Assembly (NCBI RefSeq): GCF_000498755.1
Contig: NZ_AXUS01000003.1
Coordinates: 109,101 to 173,100, forward strand
Length of the DNA: 64,000 bases
Direction of reading: 5' to 3'
Source: Clostridioides mangenotii TR
Lineage (GTDB): Bacteria > Bacillota > Clostridia > Peptostreptococcales > Peptostreptococcaceae
Below are positions 45,246 to 54,013 of the stretch, one piece after another (position 1 is the stretch's first letter; each line of letters starts with the position of its first letter). The notes beneath the pieces are model-generated. The model was not told the origin of the DNA and ran no database searches. It saw nothing but the letters and a program-made list of their open reading frames with translations. The translations under genes were made by a program, and so were the position numbers.

Positions 45246-45552
45246 CTATTAGTAAACCTCCAATTAGTTATAATCTATTTAAATTTGTCATTATTATTAT
45301 ACACGATATAAGTTTTACTATCAAAATATAATATTATGAATCAGACAATATCTGCCATAAATTAGACTGAATATTTGAATTTTTACGTTTTTATCTAAAG
45401 CCGATTGTATCTTTTGTAAATTATGTTAATATATACTTATATTTATGTGAACATTTTTATGGGATTTAAAAATAATGTTTTATTTATGCCTTTTTCTGGG
45501 TATAATTTAACTTATGGATAAAAATGATTTTATTTTAGAGGAGGAATTTAAA
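45246..45552. promoter_or_regulatory. Intergenic region with a candidate -10 element for fprA
   Basis: AT-rich DNA between two divergent genes, no ORF. A consensus TATAAT at 45503-45508 lies 45 bases before the fprA start, but no convincing -35 is at the right distance. An earlier ATG at 45514 would fall on the expected transcript start, which argues against it as the fprA start. No terminator or riboswitch is seen. Confidence 0.4.
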
Positions 45553-46746
45553 ATGAGCAATGTTTTTGAAATTAAAAAAGATGTTTATTATACGGGTGTT
45601 ATTGACAAAGACTTAAAAGTTTTTGACATAATAATGGAAACACATTATGGAACTACATATAACTCATACTTAATCAAAGATGAGAAAACTGTACTATTTG
45701 ACACTGCTAAAGAAAACTTTAAAGATCAATTTTTTAGTAATCTAAAAGAGGTAACTGAAGTATCTGATATAGACTATGTAGTAGTCCATCATACTGAGCC
45801 GGATCATACTGGTTGTTTAAAATACCTTCTAGATATGAATCCAGACATCGTAGTATACTGTACAAAAGCTGCAAAAACTTATTTGGACGGTCAAATAAAC
45901 AAGCCTTTTAATTGTCATGTAATAAAAGATGGTGAAACCCTTAATATAGGTAAGAGAACTATCAAATTTATAACTGCACCATTTTTACACTGGGTAGACA
46001 CAATGTTCACTTATGTAGAGGAAGATAAACTTCTATTTACTTGTGACGCTTTCGGATGCCATTACGCTGATACAAATCCTGAGATATATGGAACTGAAAA
46101 CTACGAAGATTCTTTAAGATTCTACTATGATTGCATAGTAAAACCATTTGCTAAACACGTATTGAGTGCAGTTGAGAAACTAGGAAAATTAAATGTAGAG
46201 TTTGATACAATTCTTACTTCTCACGGTCCAATACTAAGCAAAGATCCTAAAGCAGTAGTTGAAAAATACGTAAAATGGGCTACAGAGGATGTTGGCTTTA
46301 TAAATCAAAATAAAGCAGCTGTATTCTATTTATCAGCTTATGAAAACACTAAGAAAATGGGTGGAAAAATAGTAGAAGCTATAAAGGCAGAAGGTGCTGA
46401 AGCTACATTGTACGACTTAGAACATATGAAATTATCAGAAGTTCATGATGTTTTCTTATCATCTAAAGTTGTTTTATTAGGCTCACCTACAATTAACAAA
46501 ACTATGGTTAAACCAATGTGGGATTTATTTTCAATAATTGATCCAGTTATAAACCAAGGTAAAATAGCTGGGGTATATGGATCATTTGGATGGAGTGGAG
46601 AAGGTATAACTATTGCTCAAACACTTATTAAGTCTATGGTATTTAAATCACCTGTTGAGCCGCTTAAGAAAAAATTCTCTCCAAGTGAAGATACTTTTGA
46701 AGACTGTATAAACTTCGGTAAAGAATTTGCACAATTTATAAAATAA
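45553..46746 (+). CDS. fprA: FprA-family A-type flavoprotein (flavodiiron O2/NO reductase)
   Basis: The 397-residue protein has an N-terminal metallo-beta-lactamase-like diiron domain. Its ligands are seen in VVHHTEPDHTG (HxExDH), LHWVDTM and TCDAFGCHY. A C-terminal flavodoxin domain binds FMN (SAYENTKKMGGKIVEAI, GSPTINKTM, GSFGWSGEG). It reduces O2 or NO to harmless products in anaerobes with electrons from rubredoxin or another carrier. GAGGAGG precedes the ATG at 45553, so the extra 13 codons from 45514 are not used. Single gene with a terminator downstream. Confidence 0.94.
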   Translation: MSNVFEIKKDVYYTGVIDKDLKVFDIIMETHYGTTYNSYLIKDEKTVLFDTAKENFKDQFFSNLKEVTEVSDIDYVVVHHTEPDHTGCLKYLLDMNPDIVVYCTKAAKTYLDGQINKPFNCHVIKDGETLNIGKRTIKFITAPFLHWVDTMFTYVEEDKLLFTCDAFGCHYADTNPEIYGTENYEDSLRFYYDCIVKPFAKHVLSAVEKLGKLNVEFDTILTSHGPILSKDPKAVVEKYVKWATEDVGFINQNKAAVFYLSAYENTKKMGGKIVEAIKAEGAEATLYDLEHMKLSEVHDVFLSSKVVLLGSPTINKTMVKPMWDLFSIIDPVINQGKIAGVYGSFGWSGEGITIAQTLIKSMVFKSPVEPLKKKFSPSEDTFEDCINFGKEFAQFIK

Positions 46747-46788
46747 ATCGTTTTTAGTTATACGGCTAAAATTAAAAAAGTTGATTTG

Positions 46789-46814
46789 GGTAGATGTTAA
46801 CCACAGCATCTACC
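46789..46814 (+). terminator. Terminator after fprA
   Basis: GGTAGATG (46789-46796) pairs with CATCTACC (46807-46814), followed by TTTTTATA, 43 bases past the stop. Confidence 0.85.
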
Positions 46815-46860
46815 TTTTTATATTAAATGCAAAATTGAATTAAACGTATAACAAAATATA

Positions 46861-46894
46861 AAAGCAGTAAATTCAAATAAAAATTTACTGCTTT
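46861..46894. terminator. Second hairpin downstream of fprA
   Basis: AAAGCAGTAAATT (46861-46873) pairs perfectly with AATTTACTGCTTT (46882-46894), with a TTGTATTTTATTTT tract after it on the plus strand. It may serve as a terminator for the small minus-strand gene at 47055-47218 as well. Confidence 0.6.
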
Positions 46895-47054
46895 TGTATT
46901 TTATTTTACCATTTCTATTTTGTTACACTATTTTTATATCGTTCTATGCTTTTATTACTAAGTTAATATTCCTAAATCAAATATAAATTTTCTACAAAAA
47001 TTTAGTTTTTTGATAATTTATTTTTTCTAATTGCTCCTGCAATATATCCTTACC

Positions 47055-47218
47055 TCATCTCTTTGTATTTGGACCTAGAGATGCTTTTTTGCATTGTGAT
47101 GTTGATTCTGATTTTCTACAGAGACAGAGTTTGTAATACTGTTAAACATACCTTTGTTTTCAGTATCTATTTTCTCGAATTTCTTATTTTGTTTATTTTT
47201 ATTTTCTTTTCTTGCCAC
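47055..47218 (-). CDS. Small basic protein ending in LGPNTKR, frameshifted in this sequence
   Basis: AAGGAGTG lies seven bases before a GTG at 47218. The first 43 or so codons are rich in Lys, Asn and Gln (start MARKENKNKQ). The open frame stops at 47075 after AKKHL, but adding one A to an A6 run (plus T6 at 47085-47090) gives the ending KKASLGPNTKR and a 54-residue product. Small basic clostridial proteins of about this length with such an ending exist; I believe this is one, with unknown function. The break has the same one-base form as in leuS. Confidence 0.55.
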
Positions 47219-47284
47219 TATTATCACTCCTTAATATTTTAATATATATGACACAGCTAAAGTTCTGACTTTTGATGCAATATA

Positions 47285-47677
47285 TTAGATTAATTGTCTA
47301 TACACCGCTTCAAATATAATGCCTGCCAAAAACCACGCTGGTGCATAATCTAATCTTATAAGACCATTGATGCTATACTTACTACCTGTATAATCCCATG
47401 GACATGTTCCTAGCCTTTTTAAAAATCCTCCCGTTAAGTACTCAATACAAAAAATACACAGTACATATATTCCTCCTCTAATTAATATTGGAAGTCCTGC
47501 CAATACATCGCAAACAGGTTCAAAGAAAACTACCATGCCGTATATAAAAAACATCCAAATAGATGTTGTAGCTGTCATCTTATAATCTTTATTTTTTAAT
47601 GAGTGGAATCCAGTCCACATTATTTCCATGCACCATCCTATTGCTCCATAAATTAAAAATCTAATAATCATGTACAT
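47285..47677 (-). CDS. Putative ABC-transporter type IV / DUF1113-like membrane protein
   Basis: The 130-residue protein is very hydrophobic, with four predicted helices. It begins FLIYGAIGWCMEIMWTG, and later LTGGFLKRLGTCPWDYTGSKYSINGLIRLDYAPAW is the conserved end of PF06541 proteins. The family name is historical; no transport partner is seen here and the function is unknown. The small basic-protein gene follows 66 bases downstream on the same strand. Confidence 0.8.
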   Translation of the reverse strand: MYMIIRFLIYGAIGWCMEIMWTGFHSLKNKDYKMTATTSIWMFFIYGMVVFFEPVCDVLAGLPILIRGGIYVLCIFCIEYLTGGFLKRLGTCPWDYTGSKYSINGLIRLDYAPAWFLAGIIFEAVYRQLI

Positions 47678-47803
47678 AGTATCTGTAAAATCTCAATGTA
47701 TATACTTTATTTTGTAAATTTTTAAAATGTAGAAATTTAAACTCGTAACAAAAATTTGTTGAATGAATAAATATAAAATAGACAGTGAAAGGCGGTGTCA
47801 TTT

Positions 47804-48444
47804 ATGAGCTTTAGCGTATTTTATTTTTTAGAAATTTTCTTGCTTGTTATAGCACTTTCAATAGATTCTTTTGTTGCCAGCTTTGCCTATGGAGCTAATA
47901 AGATTAAAATTCCTATTTCATCAGTAGCTGTTATTAATATCATTTGTACTTTAGTATTAGGAGTTTCTTTATTTCTAGGATCGGCTATAGGGTCTTATAT
48001 CCCTTCAAATTTAACTAAAATTATCTGTTTTTCAATTTTATTTTTTATCGGTTTAATAAAGCTGTTTGACAGTACTTCTAAATCTTTTATCAAAAAAACA
48101 ACAATATCAATAAAGAAATTAACTTTTCTATGTTTAATTTAAGCTTTATATTACAAATTTATGTAAATCCTGAAAATGCAGATAAAGACTTATCAAAATC
48201 GCTCTCTGTAAAAGAATCTGTGGCTCTAGCCTTAGCCCTATCGATGGATGCACTTGCAGCAGGCTTCGGAGCTGGAATCGCCGATATTAGTTATTCTTTA
48301 GTCTTATTTTCCTTTTTAGTGGTCAATACATCTTTGATGGTTATAGCTTGTAATTTAGGAGGGAAAGTATCTGAAAAGATTAATATGGATATCTCTTGGA
48401 TAAGTGGAGTTTTGCTTATAGTACTCGCTTTTTTAAAACTCTAA
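47804..48444 (+). CDS. ytaF: YtaF/MntP-like membrane protein (DUF204), frameshifted in this sequence
   Basis: The N-terminal half (SFSVFYFLEIFLLVIALSIDSF, FAYGANKIKIP) and the C-terminal half (VALALALSMDALAAGFGAGI) are the two repeats of the DUF204/MntP fold, six helices in all. This layout with a central loop (FILQIYVNPENADKDLSKSLS) is that of the sporulation membrane protein YtaF. The frame breaks at a T4 run (48124-48127); one more T joins the halves into 213 residues, the right size. GGCGGTG precedes the ATG at 47804. Spore linkage is by family only. Confidence 0.85.
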
Positions 48445-48680
48445 TTTGTCAATATTTATTTATTATTTTATACGATTTTCCAGCTGTAGTATTCAAATTT
48501 AAAAATAAAAAAGTAGCTGAAATTTACTACTCTTGTTAGTTTAAAAACTTATTCAAGATCTCAATTTTAGCTACTTCATATTTTGTTGTTTTTACCTAGA
48601 TTTTTTTGATTTTCTTTTTATTTGTATTGTTTGTATGAAAAAGATAAAATATAGTTTTATAATTATACAACAACATTATT

Positions 48681-48941
48681 CTATTTATTGCTTACATAAT
48701 TATAAAATTCTTTAAGATCTTCTTTAACGTTTTTCGGCAATTCGCTCTTCTTTATCCCACGTATTGCCCCTTCTATTGCATATAATCTCTGTATACATGC
48801 AGAATCATCGATATTTTTAATATACATCCAAGCTTGTTTACTACCTAATTCCTGTAGCTCTTTAAGAGATTTGATACCTACTTTATTCAATTGCAATTCG
48901 ACCTCTTTACCTATATTTGGCAACATTGATAATTCGCCCAA
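48681..48941 (-). CDS. TfoX C-terminal domain protein
   Basis: The 86-residue product corresponds to the TfoX_C helix-hairpin-helix-like domain alone: MLPNIGKEVELQLNKVGIKSLKELQELGSKQAW, then YAIEGAIRGI and the end LPKNVKEDLKEFY. The N-terminal TfoX domain is absent, which is common in Firmicutes. GAGGTGG lies five bases before a TTG at 48941, the preferred start over the GTG at 48950. The function is unclear; the domain probably binds DNA or protein. Confidence 0.82.
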   Translation of the reverse strand: MGELSMLPNIGKEVELQLNKVGIKSLKELQELGSKQAWMYIKNIDDSACIQRLYAIEGAIRGIKKSELPKNVKEDLKEFYNYVSNK

Positions 48942-49043
48942 AAATACCACCTCACCTAAAATTAATACTATTTTATTATAATTTATACTATTTTTGGTAT
49001 AAATTACAATAGTTTTTATATTAATTGCTATAAATCAAATAAT

Positions 49044-49079
49044 AAAAGATGCACTCTGTTAAAACAGAGTGCATCTTTT
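49044..49079. terminator. Strong bidirectional hairpin between the TfoX_C and mgsA genes
   Basis: A perfect stem of 15-17 bp (49044-49060 with 49063-49079) ends in AAAA at the left foot and TTTT at the right foot. It can terminate transcription in both directions. Confidence 0.8.
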
Positions 49080-49117
49080 ATTTAAATCAGTCAGATAGAC
49101 ATATACAGAGACATCAT

Positions 49118-49165
49118 AATCTATAACGATAGATTTGCCTTGAAGCGAATATATCGTTATAGATT
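49118..49165 (-). terminator. Inverted repeat just downstream of mgsA
   Basis: AATCTATAACGATA (49118-49131) and TATCGTTATAGATT (49152-49165) are exact complements with a 20-base loop. No T tract follows on the minus strand, so it may stabilise the mRNA end instead of terminating. Confidence 0.5.
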
Positions 49166-49181
49166 ATTTCATGGCAACGCT

Positions 49182-49580
49182 CTACTTTTTACGAACTTCT
49201 CTCCAAGATAACTCACCTCTATCTAAAGCTTTAATAAATATTTCAGCTGAAGCTAGATTAGTTGCTATTGGAACATAGTATACATCGCATAGCCTAATAA
49301 GAGCTTGTATATCCGTTTCATGTGGTTGTGATGTTAGAGGATCTCTTAAAAATATAACGAGATCAATTTCTTTATTTACTACTAAAGATCCTATTTGCTG
49401 ATCGCCTCCTAATGGTCCTGAAGCGAGTCTATTGATATTAAGGTCAGTACCTTCCATAATTCTCTTGCCTGTCGTTCCTGTAGCGTATAAACCGTATTTC
49501 TTTAGTATAGCCTCGTATCCTATACAAAATGCTACCATTGTCTCTTTCATTTGATCATGAGCAATTAATGCTATATTCAT
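49182..49580 (-). CDS. mgsA: Methylglyoxal synthase
   Basis: The 132-residue enzyme converts dihydroxyacetone phosphate to methylglyoxal and phosphate, a bypass that relieves phosphosugar stress. The start [22 protein letters not shown], the signature [11 protein letters not shown] and [18 protein letters not shown] (catalytic Asp and His) are all present. It is the last gene of the mreB-min-rodA cluster, 22 bases after rodA. Confidence 0.96.
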   Translation of the reverse strand: MNIALIAHDQMKETMVAFCIGYEAILKKYGLYATGTTGKRIMEGTDLNINRLASGPLGGDQQIGSLVVNKEIDLVIFLRDPLTSQPHETDIQALIRLCDVYYVPIATNLASAEIFIKALDRGELSWREVRKK

Positions 49581-49601
49581 AAAATTTCCACCTTACATAG
49601 T

Positions 49602-50726
49602 TTAAAAATTTATTTTTTTTCTTCTCATGTACACATTTAAAACAAGCCCTAAGTTTGCAAGAGATGTAAGAACTGAACTAGCTCCTGCACTTATAAATGG
49701 CAGTGTCACTCCTGTAACGGGTATTAAGGCAACTGTCATACCAATGTTTTGTATTATCTGGTATGCGAACATCCCCATAACCCCTATTACAATTAAGGAT
49801 CCATAAAAATCCTTCGCTTCTTTGGCTATATACAAAAGCCGAATTATAAATAGAGTAAACATCAGTATTACAAATAACATTCCAAAGGCACCCAGTTCCT
49901 CTCCAATTACTGCAAATACAAAGTCACTGTCTTGAACTGGCAAGAAGTTTTCCTGATTTTGACTTCCATTGTACAATCCCTTACCTGTAACTCCTCCTGA
50001 GCCTATAGCTATCAATGATTGCATAACTTGGTAATTTCCTTTTAAAGTTACATCCTCTGGATTTAAAAACGCCTCTATCCTCACCTTTTGGTGATCCGCC
50101 ATCGCCAAGTAAAGAAGGGGAGATATTAAAACAATTATAATTATAGTTCTTTTTATTAGCTTTGTACTAAGTCCTGAAAGGAAAAGCATTGCGGCTATAA
50201 TACAAATAAATACTATAGCTCCACCAAGGTCTGGCTGAGCAAGTAAAAGCCCTATAAAAGGTAGCGCATATAGTAAAACTGGAACTATTTCTTTAATTGT
50301 ATTTAACTTTCCTTTTTTGCTCTCCACTATTTTTGCATAGCTTATGATAAATGTAAGCTTGACTATCTCAGAAGTCTGTAAATCCAGCGGCCCAAGATGA
50401 AGCCAAGATCTAGCTCCACCCCTAACCGCTCCTATACCCGGAATTAATACAACGGCTAGAAGTATCAAACTTATCAAATAAATTTCTTTATAATATTTCC
50501 CTAAAATATTGTAATCAAACAACAGAATAAATATTAATGCTACCGCTCCAAGAATAAACGCCAACATTTGTTTATAGATTTGTGTAAACCCGCCTGTAGA
50601 GTTAGCATGTGTTGCACTACTCAGTATAATCAGGCCAAATCCAAAAATTACTGAAACTATCGTTATAAGCTTCCAATCCAACTGTTTGATCAATTTTAAT
50701 GTCAATTTATAATTTATATTGAACAA
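49602..50726 (-). CDS. rodA: RodA/FtsW-type SEDS peptidoglycan polymerase, copy 2
   Basis: A 374-residue integral membrane glycosyltransferase of the SEDS family with about ten helices, polymerising lipid II during lateral wall growth. Conserved loops are QPDLGGAIVFI, the catalytic-Asp segment QDSDFVFAVIGEELGAFGM, and the end FISAGASSVLTSLANLGLVLN. The frame opens at 50744, but alignment with copy 1 places the start at the TTG at 50726 (LFNINYKLTLKLIKQLDWK against MFKIDYKMMVKLIKQLDFK). It lies 178 bases after copy 1, which is about 70% identical. Confidence 0.92.
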   Translation of the reverse strand: MFNINYKLTLKLIKQLDWKLITIVSVIFGFGLIILSSATHANSTGGFTQIYKQMLAFILGAVALIFILLFDYNILGKYYKEIYLISLILLAVVLIPGIGAVRGGARSWLHLGPLDLQTSEIVKLTFIISYAKIVESKKGKLNTIKEIVPVLLYALPFIGLLLAQPDLGGAIVFICIIAAMLFLSGLSTKLIKRTIIIIVLISPLLYLAMADHQKVRIEAFLNPEDVTLKGNYQVMQSLIAIGSGGVTGKGLYNGSQNQENFLPVQDSDFVFAVIGEELGAFGMLFVILMFTLFIIRLLYIAKEAKDFYGSLIVIGVMGMFAYQIIQNIGMTVALIPVTGVTLPFISAGASSVLTSLANLGLVLNVYMRRKKINF

Positions 50727-50772
50727 ATAACCACCACTCTCCAACTTTATAATAAGCTCTTATTTACTAAAT

Positions 50773-50805
50773 AAAGGAGAATAATCCCTTAGGATATTCC
50801 CCTTT
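50773..50805 (-). terminator. Imperfect hairpin between the two rodA copies
   Basis: AAAGGAGAATAATCC (50773-50787) pairs with GGATATTCCCCTTT (50792-50805) with bulges. TATTTAGT follows on the minus strand. It may lower read-through into copy 2. Confidence 0.5.
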
Positions 50806-50904
50806 AAGAAATTACATTTAATAAAGCCTATACTTTAAATTTAAAAATCTATATATATTATAATATCATAAAATACGACATTAATAATATACACTTTTTA
50901 AAGT

Positions 50905-52029
50905 TTAGAAATTTATCTTTTTTCTCCTCATGTACACGTTTAATGCCAATCCAATATTTGCAAGTGATGTAAGAACTGAACTAGCTCCTGCACTTACAAA
51001 CGGGAGTGTTATTCCGGTAACAGGAAGCACGGCAATAGTCATACTTATATTTTGGACGATCTGATAGAAAAGCATTCCAAAAACTCCTATTACAATGAGG
51101 GTTCCATAAAAATCTTTCGCCTCACCTGATATGTATATAAGTCTAAACAACATTAGTACGTACAATCCAATTAAAACTAACATTCCAATAGCGCCAAGTT
51201 CTTCACCTACAACCGCAAATATAAAGTCACTGTCATTTATAGGTAGAAAATCCTCCTGATTTTGTGTTCCGTTGTAAATTCCTTTTCCTGTAATCCCACC
51301 AGACCCTATTGCTATTAGAGACTGCATCACCTGATAGTTTCCTTTTAATGTTATATCTTCTGGGTTTAAAAATGCTTCTATTCTAACTTTTTGGTGATCA
51401 GCCATCATCAAATAAAGAAGTGGAGATAAAATCACTGCTATTACTATACATCTCTTAATTATTTTTGAATTTAGCCCAGAAACAAACAGCATTGCACCAA
51501 CAATGCAAATAAATACAAGAGCTGTACCTAAATCAGGCTGTGCTATTATAAGCCCCAAAAAAGGTACTGCATATATAACAACTGGTACTATTTCTTTTAA
51601 ATTATTTAGCTTACCCCTATGACTTTCTAATATCTTTGCGTAAGACATAATAAACGTAAACTTGGCTATCTCTGAAGTCTGAAGTGTAATTGGACCTAGT
51701 TTTATCCATCTACTAGCACCTCTGCTTTCAAGACCTAATCCAGGTAACAGAACTGATACTAGTAAAATCAAACTGATTATATACAAAGCTTTATAGTGTT
51801 TACCGATAGTATTGTAGTCAAAACATAAAATAATCATAACAATCCCTACACCTAGAACAAATGCTATTAATTGTTTATATATCTTTGCAAAGCTACCCCC
51901 TGAATTTAGATGCGTAGCACTGGTTATCATAACAAGACCAAATCCAAGTATCAATAAAACGATCGCTATCAGCTTAAAGTCCAACTGCTTAATTAATTTT
52001 ACCATCATTTTATAGTCAATCTTAAACAT
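50905..52029 (-). CDS. rodA: RodA/FtsW-type SEDS peptidoglycan polymerase, copy 1
   Basis: A 374-residue SEDS protein, closely similar to copy 2 along its whole length. Its key segments are IAQPDLGTALVFI, NDSDFIFAVVGEELGAIGM and FVSAGASSVLTSLANIGLALN. The partner transpeptidase PBP2 and the MreBCD proteins are encoded upstream on the same strand, which supports an elongasome role for at least this copy. It follows minE by about 80 bases, with a hairpin between. Confidence 0.94.
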   Translation of the reverse strand: MFKIDYKMMVKLIKQLDFKLIAIVLLILGFGLVMITSATHLNSGGSFAKIYKQLIAFVLGVGIVMIILCFDYNTIGKHYKALYIISLILLVSVLLPGLGLESRGASRWIKLGPITLQTSEIAKFTFIMSYAKILESHRGKLNNLKEIVPVVIYAVPFLGLIIAQPDLGTALVFICIVGAMLFVSGLNSKIIKRCIVIAVILSPLLYLMMADHQKVRIEAFLNPEDITLKGNYQVMQSLIAIGSGGITGKGIYNGTQNQEDFLPINDSDFIFAVVGEELGAIGMLVLIGLYVLMLFRLIYISGEAKDFYGTLIVIGVFGMLFYQIVQNISMTIAVLPVTGITLPFVSAGASSVLTSLANIGLALNVYMRRKKINF

Positions 52030-52072
52030 ACTCTCACCTACTCTCCACCCAATAAAACACTTATAAATAATA

Positions 52073-52106
52073 ATAGGGGGTTGATCTTATATAAGATACC
52101 CCCTAT
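52073..52106 (-). terminator. Hairpin between minE and rodA copy 1
   Basis: ATAGGGGGT (52073-52081) pairs with ACCCCCTAT (52098-52106), with an inner TCTTAT/ATAAGA pairing. Only a broken T tract (TATTATTTAT) follows on the minus strand, so termination is probably partial. Confidence 0.6.
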
Positions 52107-52110
52107 TTAT

Positions 52111-52401
52111 CTACATATTTCTCTCTTTTATACTCTTTAGTGGTATATTTGCAACAAGCGCTGAGATAGGATTGTCGTCGAGTTCACTTCTACACTTTGA
52201 CATTTTTATTTCTAATCCTGATTCTTCTATTTCCGCATAGTTTGCAATTACATTTAATATATCCGATTTTATCATGTCAAGCAGTTGAGGTGAACAATCA
52301 ACTCTGTCATGAACCAAAACCAATTTTAATCTTTCTTTAGCAACAGACTTGCTTTTTCTACTATCATTAGAAAAAGCTTTAAATAAATCAAACACAGCCA
52401 T
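52111..52401 (-). CDS. minE: Cell division topological specificity factor MinE
   Basis: A 96-residue protein with an N-terminal MinD-interacting segment (KSVAKERLKLVLVHDRVDCSPQ) and a dimerisation domain. It drives MinD off the membrane and so sets up MinCD oscillation. Its presence means this organism uses an oscillating Min system, as clostridia do and Bacillus subtilis does not. It follows minD by 17 bases. Confidence 0.95.
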   Translation of the reverse strand: MAVFDLFKAFSNDSRKSKSVAKERLKLVLVHDRVDCSPQLLDMIKSDILNVIANYAEIEESGLEIKMSKCRSELDDNPISALVANIPLKSIKERNM

Positions 52402-52418
52402 AATCTATTCCCCTCCTG

Positions 52419-53213
52419 TTATTTTGCCATAACTAGTCTTTTTAACTTGCTGAAGAATCCACCTTCTGTAGCAAATTCTAGTAAAGGTACTTCTTGACCT
52501 AATATTCTTTTGGCAATATTTTTATATGCTTGTCCAGCCTGAGATTTAGAATCAAGTATAGCTGGTTCCCCTTTGTTAGTTGATATAATTATACTCTCAT
52601 CATCAGGAACAAGTCCGATTAAATCTATAGCTAATATTTCAAGGATATCTTGTTTATCCATCATATCGCCACGATCCACCATATCTTGTTTTATTCTGTT
52701 GATAATAAGTCTTATGTCTTTTATTTCATTAGACTCTAATAATCCGATTATTCTGTCAGCATCTCTTACAGCTGATATCTCTGGATTTGTTACTACTATT
52801 GCTCTATCAGCTCCTGATATCGCATTTTTAAAACCTTGCTCGATTCCAGCTGGACAATCGATTAGTATAAAGTCAAATGACTCTTTAAGTTTTTCACAAA
52901 GATCTTTCATTTGGTCTGCGTGAAGTGCATTCTTATCCCTAGTTTGTGCTGCAGGAAGCAGATAAAGATTATCAAATCTCTTATCTTTTATAAGAGCTTG
53001 CTTAAGTCTACAAGTTCCTTCTACAACATCAACTATGTCGTATACTATTCTATTTTCTAGACCCATTACTACATCAAGATTTCTAAGTCCAATATCAGCA
53101 TCCACTATTACTGTTTTTTTATTCTCCAAGCTTAGCGCAGTCCCAAGATTAGCTGAAGTGGTAGTCTTCCCAACTCCACCTTTCCCAGATGTTATAACTA
53201 TAACTTCGCTCAT
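52419..53213 (-). CDS. minD: Septum site-determining ATPase MinD
   Basis: The 264-residue deviant Walker-A ATPase has GKGGVGKTTTSANLG at its start, the Walker B region IVDADIGLRNLD, and DCPAGIEQGF. The C-terminal amphipathic membrane-targeting helix is FFSKLKRLVMAK. It recruits MinC to the membrane away from mid-cell. It is centrally placed in minC-minD-minE, with good ribosome sites throughout. Confidence 0.97.
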   Translation of the reverse strand: MSEVIVITSGKGGVGKTTTSANLGTALSLENKKTVIVDADIGLRNLDVVMGLENRIVYDIVDVVEGTCRLKQALIKDKRFDNLYLLPAAQTRDKNALHADQMKDLCEKLKESFDFILIDCPAGIEQGFKNAISGADRAIVVTNPEISAVRDADRIIGLLESNEIKDIRLIINRIKQDMVDRGDMMDKQDILEILAIDLIGLVPDDESIIISTNKGEPAILDSKSQAGQAYKNIAKRILGQEVPLLEFATEGGFFSKLKRLVMAK

Positions 53214-53235
53214 ATTTCTACCCCCTATTTATTCG

Positions 53236-53916
53236 TTATTTAACTACAAAAGATAAATAACTTTCTATTACGATTCTATCATTACTTACATATGCTATTT
53301 CTGGACTTGAGTCTTTTTGTTCCACACAATCTTCATCGTCTGGTGCCTCTGCTATGACCTCAGCAATTTTTAGAACTTTTGGTCTAAGATTTTTAGATAC
53401 AACATATGCAGATTGATTGCCATTTGAACCTGCATGTACGAAGCCTAATATACTCCCCATTACAGTTACATTACCACCAGCAATCACTTTAGCACCTGAT
53501 TGAATATCACCCATTACTACAGTATTAAATGTTGAAACGACCTCTGATCCTGGTTTCATATCACTAAGTACAACAACATCTCCGTCGTATTCAATATACT
53601 CACCTGATCTTAATGATTTAACATACTTTGTATCAAAATTTGCTAATTCTTCAATGAGTTGTTCCTCGATAAATTCTACATCAAATTTGGATGTAATACT
53701 ATCTTTTAACTGTAAAATTTCTATGTCATCTAAATATTTACTATTTATTTTACTAATTTTAGCCCCATTGAAAAATCCAACATAAGACTCTAATTTATTA
53801 ATCAAATTCTCTTTAATTTCTTCGAAGGGTAACTCTCTCTTTATATTTACTATTATGCCCTCTTTATTACCCTTAAATTCTATGGGCTCCTGATTTATAG
53901 ACTCTCTTAAAGACAT
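53236..53916 (-). CDS. minC: Septum site-determining protein MinC
   Basis: The 226-residue division inhibitor has an N-terminal FtsZ-inhibiting domain and a C-terminal beta-helix with the MinC signature VLSDMKPGSEVVSTFNTVVMGDIQSGAKVIAGGNVTVMGSILGFVHAG-type repeats, split here into PGSEV, GDIQSGAKV and GSILGFVHAG turns. The frame opens at 53940 but TGGAGG precedes the ATG at 53916. First gene of the min cluster, about 100 bases after the PBP2 gene. Confidence 0.95.
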   Translation of the reverse strand: MSLRESINQEPIEFKGNKEGIIVNIKRELPFEEIKENLINKLESYVGFFNGAKISKINSKYLDDIEILQLKDSITSKFDVEFIEEQLIEELANFDTKYVKSLRSGEYIEYDGDVVVLSDMKPGSEVVSTFNTVVMGDIQSGAKVIAGGNVTVMGSILGFVHAGSNGNQSAYVVSKNLRPKVLKIAEVIAEAPDDEDCVEQKDSSPEIAYVSNDRIVIESYLSFVVK

Positions 53917-54013
53917 AACAACCTCCAGAATGATATACATTTAATATTCTTCAAATTAATCGCAAATTCCTTTAAATTTTGTAATAAAAGCAAAAGTTTA
54001 ATTTACTTTTAGA

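Noticed and set aside
45405-45437. TTGTAT/TATACT promoter for fprA
   Set aside because: The spacing is 21 bases, too long. The TATAAT at 45503 is a better candidate.
48500-48590. Inverted repeat AAGTAGCT/AGCTACTT after ytaF as a terminator
   Set aside because: The loop is over 50 bases and no tight stem with a T tract forms. It remains only a weak possibility.
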